From: Neoechinorhynchus agilis
Lineage: Eukaryota; Acanthocephala
Assembly: GCA_051530055.1 (NCBI GenBank)
Contig: CM121341.1
Coordinates: forward strand, 3,534,001 to 3,598,000
Reading direction: 5' to 3'
DNA length: 64,000 nucleotides
Shown: positions 53,405-64,000 of the stretch, in pieces
Position numbering within the stretch: position 1 is the stretch's first letter
Layout: every line of letters begins with the position of its first letter
Notes under the pieces: model-generated
Database searches by the model: none
What the model was told of the DNA's origin: nothing
Seen by the model: the letters and a program-made list of their open reading frames with translations, nothing else
Made by a program: the position numbers and the translations under genes

Positions 53405-54240
53405 GGTTTTAAACTTACATTCTTTAATGACTAAATTTAAAACTCGCTCTCCGATTTGTTAAATTCGATTTTCAATAAAAGTCTAATTCGGAATGCAATT
53501 GACTCCTAATTAAAAAAATTGTTTAATGGCTAATTTTAAAATACGCTCTAAGATTTGTTAAATTTGAGTTTATAAAAATCTCATTCGGAATGCAATGGAT
53601 TTAGAATTAAAAAATTGTTTAATGACTAATTTAAAACCTCGCTTTAATATTTATCAAATTTGAGTTTCTATAAAAATCTCATTCGGAATGCAATGGATTT
53701 AGAATTAAAAAGTTGTTTTATGACTAATTTAAAACCTCGCTTTCCTATTTATCAAATTTGAGTTTCTATAAAAATCTCATTCGGAATGCAATGGCCTAAG
53801 AATTAAAAAAATTGTTTAATGACTAATTTTAAAACTCGCTCTTCGATTTGTTAAATTCGATTTTCAATAAAAGTCTAATTTGGAATGCAATTGACTCCTA
53901 ATTAAAAAAATTGTTAAATTGGCTAATTTTAAAATACGCTCTTAGATTTGTTAAATTTGAGTTTCAATAAAAATCTCATTCGGAATGCAATGGATTAAGA
54001 ATTAAAAAAATTTTTAATGACTAATTTAAAACCTCGCTTTCCTATTTATCAAATTTGAGTTTCTATAAAAATCTCATTCGGAATGCAATGGATTTAGAAT
54101 TAAAAAATTGTTTAATGACTAATTTTAAAATACGCTCTTAGATTTGTTAAATTTGAGTTTCAATAAACGTCTAATTCGGAATGCAATGTCCTAAGAATTA
54201 AAAAATTGTTTTATGACTAATTTAAACCTCGCTTTCCTAT
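53405..54240. repeat. Satellite, 98-bp unit, about nine copies of three subtypes
   Basis: Anchors TGACTAAT/TGGCTAAT recur at 53429, 53528, 53624, 53722, 53821, 53921, 54019, 54117 and 54215. Three unit types are distinguishable by the block after the anchor: A (CTCGCTCTCCGATTTGTT, AATTCGATTTTCAATAAAAG), B (TACGCTCTTAGATTTGTT) and C (CCTCGCTTTCCTATTTATC). The order reads A-B-C-C-A-B-C-B-C. The array runs directly into the RLE element at ~54241. Confidence 0.85.
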
Positions 54241-55988
54241 TTATGCCTAAATTCTGTTCATCAAATCACTACTTTGGGCAAGCAATTTCATTTGCACGGC
54301 AAACACACGATCCTTATCCGATGTCACGACCCGTTGACGCTGCAATGATACAATTTGGCGCGCGCTTCAACCGGCAACACCAGAAAATCCGTCGACGCTC
54401 CCCGATGACGCCGGCAGTCTTCCTTCCGCTGCTGATATCGTGCGTGTTCTTCCCAGGAACATTCTGAAACGGATCCCAAAGGGCGCATGATATCTAGTAG
54501 CTAAAGGATTCACCACATTTCTGCTGGACTGCTTCACGCAAAATTCAGTCCTCTTGGTCACGGCGGAGGAGTCCCTCACTGTGGTAATCAAAAGACGCCT
54601 CGTTTCTCTTGAGGAAAGTTTCTCGAGCACTCTTCGTTTAGCAAAGAAGGATCCCAAACAACATGCGAATGAGACCAACTGCCATCGAACATCTACGAGA
54701 CCGCTTGCTGAGTGCGTATCTTCGAAACTCGCCGATGGAGATGATCCAATAGCGCACTCTCTCCATTCCAACTTTAACGTTTGGTACATGGATGACACTA
54801 CGCTCGGAGGTGATCCCTCCATAGTACTGAGCGATCTGGAGATACTCGTAAGGGAGACCGCGAGATTGGGCCTTGAGCTTAATGCAATGAAATGCGAACT
54901 GTTGGTAATGAACATCGAAGATGAGTCAGCGCAGAGCGAAATCGTCAAAAGTTTTCGAAATCTGGTACCCGGTTTAGAATTGATCACTCTAGACCGACTG
55001 AGTCTTCTAGGGAGCTGCGTTTTTGATTCTAATGTGGAAAATGAAATCGACCATCTTCTCCCGAAAATCACGATACTTTGCGATAGAGTCCGGGAACTTT
55101 CGTCACACGAGGCTCTATTCCTGATCAAGAATACCCTCTTCATCCCGAAACTACTTTATAAACTGCGTACGGCTTCCTTCTCAAGCACATCGATAAGTTA
55201 AAGAAGCTCGATGACATTGTAAAGGCGTGTCTCGAGCACTTTTTAAATATCCAGTTATCAGACGAGACTCGGCGACAAGCTTCATTGCCTGTATCGTCCG
55301 GTGGCTTGAGTATTCGAGAAACAGTAGATGTGTCGTTGCCCGCGTTTCTAGGATCATTCGAAGGAAGTCGGGATCTGGTAAAGTGTATATTGGGACCCAA
55401 GTTCTGTTTTGCGGACGAATTTCTAGTAGCGGTCCAAGAATGGTGGGCGAAGACGGGTTACAACCAAGTTCCCGTGAATGAAGCAATCTAACGGGGATAA
55501 ACCTTGAGTCGCCCGAGCTCATAGTTTTCTAATTTCAGACTCGCGGCGAGATCGACCGGGCTAGATTACTGGGAGCCTCTACAGGAGAATCGGTAGCATG
55601 GTTAGAATCCTTACCCATTGTATCCATGGGAACACTCCTACACGAAGCAGTTCGGATCGGAGTGTCCATCGGATTAGGTCTACCGATTTGTGTCGAACAT
55701 CGTTGCCGGTGTGGCACTAGTCCCCAGGGGGAGCGGCTACTGCCGCGGAGGACCGAAAGGTTGCGAAATATAAAGAATTTAGCACGTCTCACGTTTTTGT
55801 ACCTTTTGGAGTGGAGACTCTTGGTGCGCTCGGTAGCTCGGCACTTAGATTTACGAAGGAATTATCCAGTAGATTCCATGCCAAGACGGGAAATACAAGA
55901 GTTGGTGCTTTCCTGCGCAAAACATTGGTCTCGCGATGTGGTCGCGACCACTGAAAGGAGAACGATGCCTCTTCTTCGTGGACGGTAG
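54241..55988 (+). mobile_element. RLE-type non-LTR element, second longest copy
   Basis: Plus strand: NILKRIPKGA block, VSSKLADGDD (joined directly to later sequence, so the RT fingers and part of the palm are missing), the RT active-site block VWYMDDTTLGGDPS followed by GLELNAMKCELLV, a thumb region, VSSGGLSIRET, LGLPICVEHRCRCG and the knuckle region, then HVFVPFGVETLGA-like sequence near 55800. Its motif order completes the picture of this family when compared with 1410-3226. It is a broken fossil. Confidence 0.7.
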
Positions 55989-56420
55989 TGATTGTTGAAA
56001 CGCTTTATTGTTGTGTGTTTGTTTCATTTGTTTGTATAGAAAGAAAATAAGACTGATTTAACTAAATTGTCACTCTAAATCCTATAGAATATTAATCTTT
56101 GAAAAAATTCCCGGAACTTGTAAACAAGAAGATTGCTAGATAAAAATAGTTACAAGAATGTTGCTTATGAGATTTAATCAAACTTTTTGGAAAGGTGAAT
56201 TCTATCGGCAAGCAAACAGCATTATTCCATTTTATAGTAATTAATGAAACTCGCATTTTAGGATCCTAATTGTAATGCACTCAGGTCAAAGGTTGCTGAC
56301 TTTCCAAAGATATGACAAACAAAACTGAAGCATTTCAAACTAATTGCATAGCGATACAGACAAAGAGGATCAAAATTGATTCCATCATTCGGTTACTGAA
56401 AAGTGATAATGTTAATTGCT
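55989..56420. other. No gene seen
   Basis: AT-rich spacer. A frame starting at ATG 56312 runs into the duplicated segment but has no recognisable domain. Confidence 0.35.
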
Positions 56421-56977
56421 ATTCTTTGGCAACGCCTCAACGAAGAAAATTAATAACGTTGTTTACAAACAAGTGTTTAAATTTTCGTATTGTTTTACTC
56501 TGGATGATTTTCGGCGTGAAAGGAAGGAAATTTTGATTTGCATGGAAAAAAGTACCTGATTTGATCTTGAAAAATCTTGAATTAAAATCTTCGATGGTCA
56601 TTTGCTTTATTTTGAATTTAACAAATTCTGCTTTGGCTATTGACGCAATCTCAGATCAAAGATCAATCAATTTTTTTTAAACAAAAAATTGAATGGGCTT
56701 ATTAATTGTCGAAAAGCGTTTTTATTCGCGCAAAGCAATGAAAGGATCAGGAAATATTGTCATTTTAGTCAAACTTCCAATGCGAATTAAAGTTACACCT
56801 CTGGACATGCAAAATAATTGTGTTTCCGATAATAAGTGGAAAGGAGAATTTATCAATTGAAATGCAAATCATTGGACTTATCGGTTGTAAATCGATCTCG
56901 ATTATTTGCGCGGTGGTGAACAACATTTGAGTTTTTTAGAATTATTCCTTGCTCGCCGATAGCGAACTAATCGTAGC
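56421..56977 (+). repeat. Duplicated segment, copy 1 (557 bp)
   Basis: Nearly identical to 60433-60937. Copy 1 has two extra pieces: ~35 bp after GAATTAAAATC (56585 region, TTCGATGGTCATTTGCTTTA onward) and ~26 bp after CCAATGCG (56785 region). Neither extra piece has GT-AG ends. Its content resembles degraded coding sequence (FTLDDFRRERKEILICMEK) without a recognised family. Confidence 0.85.
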
Positions 56978-57284
56978 TATCTGCAGAATATTGGTATCGA
57001 ATCAAATGAAATCGAAGACCGCGAAGTGTTCGTTAGTAGTGATTCCGAACATAATAACGACAGAGGTGATTTTTAAAAATTGGTAAGAGTAGTTAGTTTG
57101 AATGTTCTTATTTGGCGTATTTTTTGATTATGTTTGTAAATTTTGTTTAAATTGATTAAGAGCGCGTGAATATGTTTACTTAATTTTCTGACGGAACAAT
57201 TTAAAACAAAAATCTTCTAGTGCTTCTCAGAATCAATTGGCTCGTATTTTTAGATTATCGAGAATTTATAACAAATTTTATATT

Positions 57285-58047
57285 TTAAAAAGACCATTGA
57301 TTGCTCCCCAAAATCGTATAAACGCTCATTTTCTTAAAAACAATATAAATATCAAGGGTCGTCGCCTTGAGCCGCTTTATAATCTTTCTATGAACCTCAC
57401 AACTTCCACCATCATTTTCACCCGAGCTCATTGTTGACGCAACCTTGGCAACTAAATTTAAGATGTAAAAGTCATTTTAGTTATTAAACTTACCTATTGG
57501 AGATACCCGTTGAATAAGAAGAACAATTTTATCTTTAATGTAGTCCAGATTAATTTGTGCTTTACGAAATACATTCGAATCCATAATGAGGTACAATTCG
57601 GTTTCGAGTTTATTCAGTGATTTAAAAATGATTCGGCGTGATTCCTGGAGGATTTTGGTCGCTTGGTACTTTTTTGGTTTCGGTGAAGGTTTAAATTGAA
57701 ATCGTGCCTTAATATCTCCTTATTTTTTTAAGAAAAACTATCGTTTGCTTTACCTGAAAGTTTTTGGCGTTATAACCAAGTTCCATGGGATTCATATCGA
57801 CGCGTTCATTTCACGAATTTTATTTTCATTGAAACGCTCTGAGTCACACTGCTCTCGTGGAAATTTCTTTTCTGTAACTTCAGACTGTACTTCACAGAAC
57901 GGAATTTTATTAGATACACCACAGAAAATTCATTTTTATGCAATTTTTAGTCGAGCAACGTGATTTATTATATTTTTTTATTCGGTCTCGGCCATTTGCT
58001 TTCAGGATTGGATCGAGAAAAAAACGTTGGATCGCTTTTTCTGACAT
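57285..58047 (-). CDS. Unrecognised spliced gene encoding a basic protein
   Basis: Minus strand. ATG 58047 opens MSEKAIQRFFLDPILKANGR, donor after 57961, acceptor before 57891, then EVTEKKFPREQCDSERFNEN to ~57798. Next MNPMELGYNAKNFQ (57795-57754), a 46-bp intron (57708-57753), ARFQFKPSPKPKKYQATKIL to 57494, a 42-bp intron (57452-57493), and VAKVASTMSSGENDGG to a TAA at 57285. The last three exons join perfectly (140 codons). Between REMNASI and MNPMEL the frame shifts by one step, either a sequence error or a true break; the gene could instead start at 57795. The product is helical and K/R rich, with no TM. No family is recognised. It is tail-to-tail with duplicated repeats and lies 500 bp from the cysteine-rich gene. 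Confidence 0.5.
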
Positions 58048-58548
58048 TATCCGCGACCTTCGATTCACACGAAGTGATGTCTGTAGTTCTTCAAAAAACC
58101 CACTCCAACTCCGATTTTAAAGATATAATCTTTTTTTAGTTTTAATCGATGTCGACAACAAGTTTACCACCCTGCCACACACCGGTCGAATTCATGTACT
58201 CAACCTTATGAACATCATGCTTTTGTGTCCCTAAAAAAGAGACATGATTTACAATTGACAAAAATGTTTCGTTAATGAGCGCTCCACACACACACACTCA
58301 ATAACGTCCTAGTGGGTCACCGAAAACTAAAGTCGCAATCGAAATCATCTTTTTGGCTTCTCAAAATAACCGAAGAGTCCCATCTCGTTCAAGTCGCCAT
58401 GAATGTCAAGTACTCGTTATTCTCATAAGACTTTCCAATACTAAATCCCTACCTAAGACTTGTGATTATTCAAGCAACCAATACCATTTCTTCACCACTT
58501 AAACAAAGCCCTTTTTATTCTTCAAGATTAATAATCCTTTCTTCGAAT

Positions 58549-59553
58549 TTATGGTCTTGGTACAAAACCGGGTCCGACTCGGGCTCCTGGCACATATTGG
58601 GGAACAGGTCGGGGTGGAAGGCGAGCACGATATCTTGGTCTATATCCTCGGAATGCTGGCGCTCGTCGTGGACTTCTAGCGGACGCCAAAAGTGGAATGA
58701 GACTTGCAGCTCCTGCGAGAAGTCCAATAGCACCAAAAAGACCCAAAAGGACCGATGGTACGATTACAGCCGTTCGATAACTGTTTCTGTTCACATTCGT
58801 AGTCAAAGCTATGAACAATCAATGGAGATTTTTGGGTTTTTTGAACATGTCACCTACGGCAAAATTGGTCAGCAGAAAAGCAACGTTCACCTGTTGCACT
58901 CATGTTGCCTTCACACACGATCCCAGCAGAACCATCAAATCTTCTGCAGGTTTGTGGAATCGTTTGTGCCGTGCCTATTTTTAAGATCAATGTTTAGGTT
59001 TAAAAAGAAAACTTTTGATTGACTCACAGCAAGTACTCTCGGTCTCCACATTCGCGCAGCTGAATAACAAAGGTACTGGTAGTGTATCACCCGGACATTC
59101 AGCTCGTCCTTAGTCATCGTAAATGCGGCGGCAGCACAAATTGGTATAACTCACTGCACAAACGGTCGTTCGTATAGCATGTATCAGTAGTAGTATTTCC
59201 ACGACATTCAACCCCAGAAACTCCTGCCAGATCAGTACAAGGACGAGGCCTATTTGCTCTATTAGAACCTGAAAAGATCGTATATTTGTCTTTGATTTCT
59301 TTTTCCACTTACAGCAAATAATTTGTCGAACGCCTCCAGAACACGTTTCAGTGAGGGTTATTGGAAAAAATCCCGTTTCGCACGGGGCTTGGGCACCTAA
59401 TCGACTGTGTACATCCCGATTCGAAGAAACAATTATCGAACTTACTTGTTAAATGAATCAGCAAAGTCGATAATATAAGTATAGCTGTTCAAAGTGTTTA
59501 AGTCAAAAAAGGTGAACCGGGCAAACAAAATCCAAAGTACCTTTAATGAACAT
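58549..59553 (-). CDS. Signal-peptide/TM protein with two tandem 8-Cys domains
   Basis: Seven minus-strand exons: 59553-59541, 59484-59446, 59396-59313, 59268-59155, 59102-59028, 58975-58858, 58808-58549; introns 44-56 bp. Exons 1-2 give a signal peptide (MFIKAILILSTLLIHLTSAQ). Exons 3-4 form domain 1 and exons 5-6 domain 2, each C-x12-C-x8-CC-x8/9-C-x9/10-C-x8/10-C-x6-C (for example QIICCSNRANRPRPCTDLAG and STCCTAQTIPQTCRRFDG). Both domains are split by a phase-1 intron between the paired cysteines and end at phase 1. Exon 7 encodes a TM helix (VIVPSVLLGLFGAIGLLAGA) and an R/P-rich tail (RAPAFRGYRPRYRARLPPRP). Exon 6 contains one extra base near 58920 that breaks the frame between FDGSAG and VCEGN: an error or a recent lesion. 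No family is recognised. Confidence 0.6.
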
Positions 59554-60177
59554 TAGGTCTTGTCAAATTACTTCCTTTAAGAAATGTTGCTAAGAGTGGA
59601 TTTATGAGACGCGTTTTATGTGTTTTAAGTGCATTGTGTTCGTTGATTCATGTCTGACTCAATAGCTTCTTACATTGAGTTCAAAAGACTTAAAAAATAA
59701 ATTCATCCGTGACTCACACTGATTCACAACAGTGGGGAAATTTTTTATATCCAAGAATCACTTTAATTCACTGGACTTCTTCAGTCAATTATTGTTTGTT
59801 AGTAATAGATGCTATCGATCTCCTCTATTACTAATTGACCGAAGAAGTCCACTGTGATTGGACGAAATATTTCTATTAAAGTCAGTCTTTGATTTAAATT
59901 TTTTACCCACTTCCACGTACTCATGGATTTTATCTTTAACTGCTGCATTACTTTGCGGCCAAAAAATAAAGCCAAATTCGAGGTTGTTGTGTAGTGGCCA
60001 TTTTTAATACAGTTCATTTTAGGCATAAACTTTAATGGATCATCAAAAAGTAAAAGAGAATATCGACACTCTCGAGTAACAACCTTTTTGTAATTTTTTT
60101 CCACATAAATCGTCAAGAATTTATATTTTTTTGAATTTGTAGAGCTTGTGTAAGATTTTCAACGTTCTTTGGATAGA
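59554..60177. other. Intergenic with a small hairpin
   Basis: No gene recognised. 59770-59863 is a foldback: CACTGGACTTCTTCAGTCAATTA on the left pairs with TAATTGACCGAAGAAGTCCACTGTG on the right, with a short spacer containing TAGTAATAGA on both sides. It resembles the other MITE-like hairpins but is shorter. Confidence 0.5.
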
Positions 60178-60372
60178 ACATCCATTGCCTCCTTGGGCAC
60201 ACATCAGAGAAGTGATTGAATCATTGAGACACTGATGCATGCGGTAAAGAGTTTGTTGTATGCATCTCTCCATATTCTCAAATACCTCACGAGGAGGCAG
60301 GACTCATCAGTGAGTTTCCTCTTCCCTTCAGCGAGGTATTTCGTCTCCTTTGGTTGTGAGTGTCATCGGCAA
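60178..60372 (-). mobile_element. SINE copy, most diverged
   Basis: Shares CTTGGGCACAC, CTCATCAGTGAGTTTCCTC and GCGAGGTATTTCGTCTCCTTTGGTTGTG with the copies at 9.4 and 15.8 kb, in the same order. The tRNA-like head is not recognisable. Confidence 0.5.
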
Positions 60373-60432
60373 TTGTAGATTTGAATTATTTGACCCTTAA
60401 ACAGGAATTTACGGTTGAACACTTTCAAATTG

Positions 60433-60937
60433 ATTCTTTGGCAACGCCTCAACGAAGAAAATTAATAACGTTGTTTACAAACAAGTGTTTAAATTTTCGT
60501 ATTGTTTTACTCTTTGGATGATTTTCGGCGTGAAAGGAAGGAAATTTTGATTTGCATGGAAAAAAAGTACCTGATTTGATCTTGAAAAATCTTGAATTAA
60601 AATCAACAAATTCTGCTTTGGCTATTGACGCAATCTCAGATCAAAGATCAATCAATTTTTTTTAAACAAAAAATTGAATGGGCTTATTAATTGTCGAAAA
60701 GCGTTTTTATTCGCGCAAAGCAATGAAAGGATCAGGAAATATTGTCATTTTAGTCAAACTTCCAATGCGCAAAATAATTGTGTTTCCGATAATAAGTGGA
60801 AAGGAGAATTTATCAATTGAAATGCAAATCATTGGACTTATCGGTTGTAAATCGATCTCGATTATTTGCGCGGTGGTGAACAACATTTGAGTTTTTTAGA
60901 ATTATTCCTTGCTCGCCGATAGCGAACTAATCGTAGC
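60433..60937 (+). repeat. Duplicated segment, copy 2 (505 bp)
   Basis: Match to 56421-56977, lacking two short internal pieces. It leads directly into the 200-bp satellite at ~60945. Confidence 0.85.
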
Positions 60938-60944
60938 CAAGAAG

Positions 60945-63900
60945 TAAATGTTAACGATAATGCCGAACATAATACACAACAACGGAAGTTTCAATTTTGC
61001 GAAGTTTTTGATCATGTTTCAATTATAAAATGCTGATTATCTGACTACTCCCTGAATCCAACTCTCCGTAATCACTCGTGAATTCTTCTTTCGAAGAGTC
61101 CACATTTTACCCCGAATAATTGGCTTAGCCGTAAAGATTCGCTAAAACGTTCCGAACGAACTAATGCCGAACATAACAACAACGGAAGTTTCAATTTTGC
61201 GAAGTTTTTTATCATGTTTCAATTATAAAATGCTGATTATCTGACCACTCCCTTAATCCAACTCTCCGTAATCACTCGTGAATTTTTGTTTCGAGGAGTC
61301 CACATTTTACCCCGAATAATTGGCTTAACCGTAAAGATTCGCTAAAACGTTCCGAACGAACTAATGCCGAACATAACAACAACAACGGAAGTTTCAATTT
61401 TGCGAAGTTTTTGATCATGTTTCAATTATAAAATGCTGATTATCTGACCACTCCCTGAATCCAACTCTCCGTAATCAATCGTGAATTCTTGTTTCGAGGA
61501 GTCCACTTTTTACCCCGAATAATTGGCTTAACCGTAAAGATTCGCTAAAACGTTCCGAACGAACTAATGCCGAACATAACAACAACAACGGAAGTTTCAA
61601 TTTTGCGAAGTTTTTGATCATGTTTCAATTATAAAATGCTGATTATCTGACCACTCCCTGAATCCAACTCTCCGTAATCACTCGTGAATTCTTGTTTCGA
61701 AGAGTCCACATTTTACCCCGAATAATTGGCTTAACCGTAAAGATTCGCTAAAACGTTCCGAACGAACTAATGCCGAACATAATAACAACAACGGAAGTTT
61801 CAATTTTGCGAAGTTTTTTATCATGTTTCAATTATAAAATGCTGATTATCTGACTACTCCCTGAATCCAACTCTCCGTAATCACTCGTGAATTCTTGTTT
61901 CGAGGAGTCCACATTTTACCCCGAATAATTGGCTTAACCGTAAAGATTCGCTAAAACGTTCCGAACGAACTAATGCCGAACATTACAACAACAACAACGG
62001 AAGTTTCAATTTGACGAAGTTTTTTATCATGTTTCAATTATAAAATGCTGATTATCTGACCACTCCCTGAATCCAACTCTCCGTAATCACTCGTGAATTC
62101 TTGTTTCGAGGAGTCCACTTTTTACCCCGAATAATTGGCTTAACCGTAAAGATTCGCTAAAACGTTCCGAACGAACTAACTCCGAACATAACAACAACAA
62201 CGGAAGTTTCAATTTTGCGAAGTTTTTGATCATGTTTCAATTATAAAATGCTGATTATCTGACCACTCCCTGAATCCAACTCTCCGTAATCACTCGTGAA
62301 TTCTTGTTTCGAGGAGTCCACTTTTTACCCCGAATAATTGGCTTAACCGTAAAGATTCGCTAAAACGTTCCGAACGAACTAATACCGAACATAACAACAA
62401 CAACGGAAGTTTCAATTTTGCGAAGTTTTTGATCATGTTTCAATTATAAAATGCTGATTATCTGACCACTCCCTGAATCCAACTCTCCGTAATCACTCGT
62501 GAATTCTTGTTTCGAGGAGTCCACATTTTACCCCGAATATTTGGCTTAACCGTAAAGATTCGCTAAAACGTTCCGAACGTACTAATTCCGAACATAACAA
62601 CAACAACGGAAGTTTCAATTTTGCGAAGTTTTTTATCATGTTTCAATTATAAAATGCTGATTATCTGACCACTCCCTGAATCCAACTCTCCGTAATCACT
62701 CGTGAATTCTTGTTTCGAGGAGTCCACTTTTTACCCCGAATAATTGGCTTAACCGTAAAGATTCGCTAAAACGTTCCGAACGAACTAATGCCGAACATAA
62801 CAACAACGGAAGTTTCAATTTTGCGAAGTTTTTGATCATGTTTCAATTATAAAATGCTGATTATCTGACAACTCCCTGAATCCAACTCTCCGTAATCACT
62901 CGTGAATTCTTGTTTCGAGGAGTCCACTTTTTACCCCGAATAATTGGCTTAACCGTAAAGATTCGCTAAAACGTTCCGAACGAACTAACTCCGAACATAA
63001 TAACAACAACGGAAGTTTCAATTTTGCGAAGTTTTTTATCATGTTTCAATTATAAAATGCTGATTATCTGACTACTCCCTGAATCCAACTCTCCGTAATC
63101 ACTCGTGAATTCTTGTTTCGAGGAGTCCACATTTTACCCCGAATAATTGGCTTAACCGTAAAGATTCGCTAAAACGTTCCGAACGAACTAATGCCGAACA
63201 TAACAACAACAACGGAAGTTTCAATTTTTCGAAGTTTTTGATCATGTTTCAATTATAAAATGCTGATTATCTGACTACTCCCTGAATCCAACTCTCCGTA
63301 ATCACTCGTGAATTCTTGTTTCGAGGAGTCCACTTTTTACCCCGAATAATTGGCTTAACCGTAAAGATTCGCTAAAACGTTCCGAACGAACTAACTCCGA
63401 ACATAACAACAACAACGGAAGTTTCAATTCTGCGAAGTTTTTGATCATCATGTTTCAATTATAAAATGCCGATTATCTGACCACTCCCTGAATCCAACTC
63501 TCCGTAATCACTCGTGAATTCTTGTTTCGAGGAGTCCACTTTTTACCCCGAATAATTGGCTTAACCGTAAAGATTCGCTAAAACGTTCCGAACGAACTAA
63601 CTCCGAACATAATAACAACAACGGAAGTTTCAATTTTGCGAAGTTTTTGATCATGTTTCAATTATAAAATGCTGATTATCTGACCAATCCCTGAATCCAA
63701 CTCCCGTAATCACTCGTGAATTCTTGTTTCGAGGAGTCCACTTTTTACCCCGAATAATTGGCTTAACCGTAAAGATTCGCTAAAACGTTCCGAACGAACT
63801 AACTCCGAACATAACAACAACAACAACGGAAGTTTCAATTTTGCGAAGTTTTTGATCATGTTTCAATTATAAAATGCTGATTATCTGACCACTCCCTGAA

Positions 63901-64000
63901 TCCAACTCTCCGTAATCACTCGTGAATTCTTGTTTCGAAGAGTCCACATTTTACCCCGAATAATTGGCTTAACCGTAAAGATTCGCTAAAACGTTCCCAA
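60945..64000. repeat. Satellite, ~200-203-bp unit, at least 15 copies, runs off the window
   Basis: Units share AACGTTCCGAACGAACTAA, CGGAAGTTTCAATTTTGCGA, CTGATTATCTGACCACTCCC and CCCCGAATAATTGGCTTAAC. Starts at ~61147, 61347, 61550, 61753 and so on give a period of 200-203 bp; the variation is mostly the number of AAC triplets in ATAACAACAACAACGG. Units are >95% alike by eye. Two variants alternate irregularly: CCACATTTTACC versus CCACTTTTTACC, and AATGCCGAAC versus AACTCCGAAC. Confidence 0.95.

Noticed and set aside
54367-55143. Minus-strand frame of 258 codons
   Set aside because: Antisense to the RT region of the RLE element that carries the YMDD box on the plus strand.
58462-59022. Plus-strand frame of 186 codons
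   Set aside because: Antisense to the spliced cysteine-rich gene; low-complexity S/W/R composition and no domain.

Overview
The window looks like nuclear DNA of a small invertebrate animal. It is AT-rich, its genes carry very short GT-AG introns (mostly 35-60 bp), and the recognisable proteins are metazoan: an INPP4-type phosphatase, proteasome activator PA28-gamma, a RECQ4 helicase, TBC1D13, TMEM65, a Shisa protein, a Tctex-type dynein light chain, the mitochondrial rescue factor MTRFR and a DNAJB co-chaperone. I cannot place the phylum; a basal nematode or another micro-ecdysozoan would fit. No operon-like array or CRISPR is present.

Layout. 1-4.5 kb is transposon debris: the end of an LTR, a LINE (family F1) and an RLE-type non-LTR element sitting in a local repeat. 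5.0-7.1 kb holds a secreted leucine-rich-repeat gene, 8.4-9.8 kb another F1 LINE and a tRNA-derived SINE, 10.7-13.3 kb an intronless TPR protein. The INPP4 C-terminal half (13.5-14.8 kb, minus) abuts an LTR-retrotransposon remnant. 15-19.3 kb is repeats only. 19.7-22.9 kb is gene dense: PA28-gamma, a tiny ORF, DYNLT and MTRFR. 23.6-26.8 kb is retroelement debris. RECQ4 occupies 27.7-33.3 kb in about a dozen exons, followed by a small acidic ORF, TMEM65 and TBC1D13. A 2.1-kb satellite lies at 37.4-39.5 kb and a tandemly duplicated MITE at 40.2-40.8 kb. An unrecognised membrane protein (41-43.2 kb), a Shisa gene (45.3-46.5 kb), a short membrane protein (50.3 kb) and DNAJB (51.6-52.6 kb) follow, then a 98-bp satellite, another RLE element, two spliced minus-strand genes that have no long ORF (57.3-58.0 and 58.5-59.6 kb), and a 200-bp satellite running off the right edge.

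The host genes are unrelated housekeeping and surface-protein loci and do not form a pathway. The most interesting items are (1) a signal-peptide, single-TM protein with two tandem 8-cysteine domains apparently made by duplication of an exon pair with symmetric phase-1 introns, (2) an unrecognised basic five-exon gene next to it, (3) a SINE family with readable A and B boxes, (4) four independent tandem arrays, two with mixed unit types, and (5) a MITE with a matching empty site in a neighbouring duplicate. Exon structures are read by eye from splice signals and frame continuity and are not transcript-supported.
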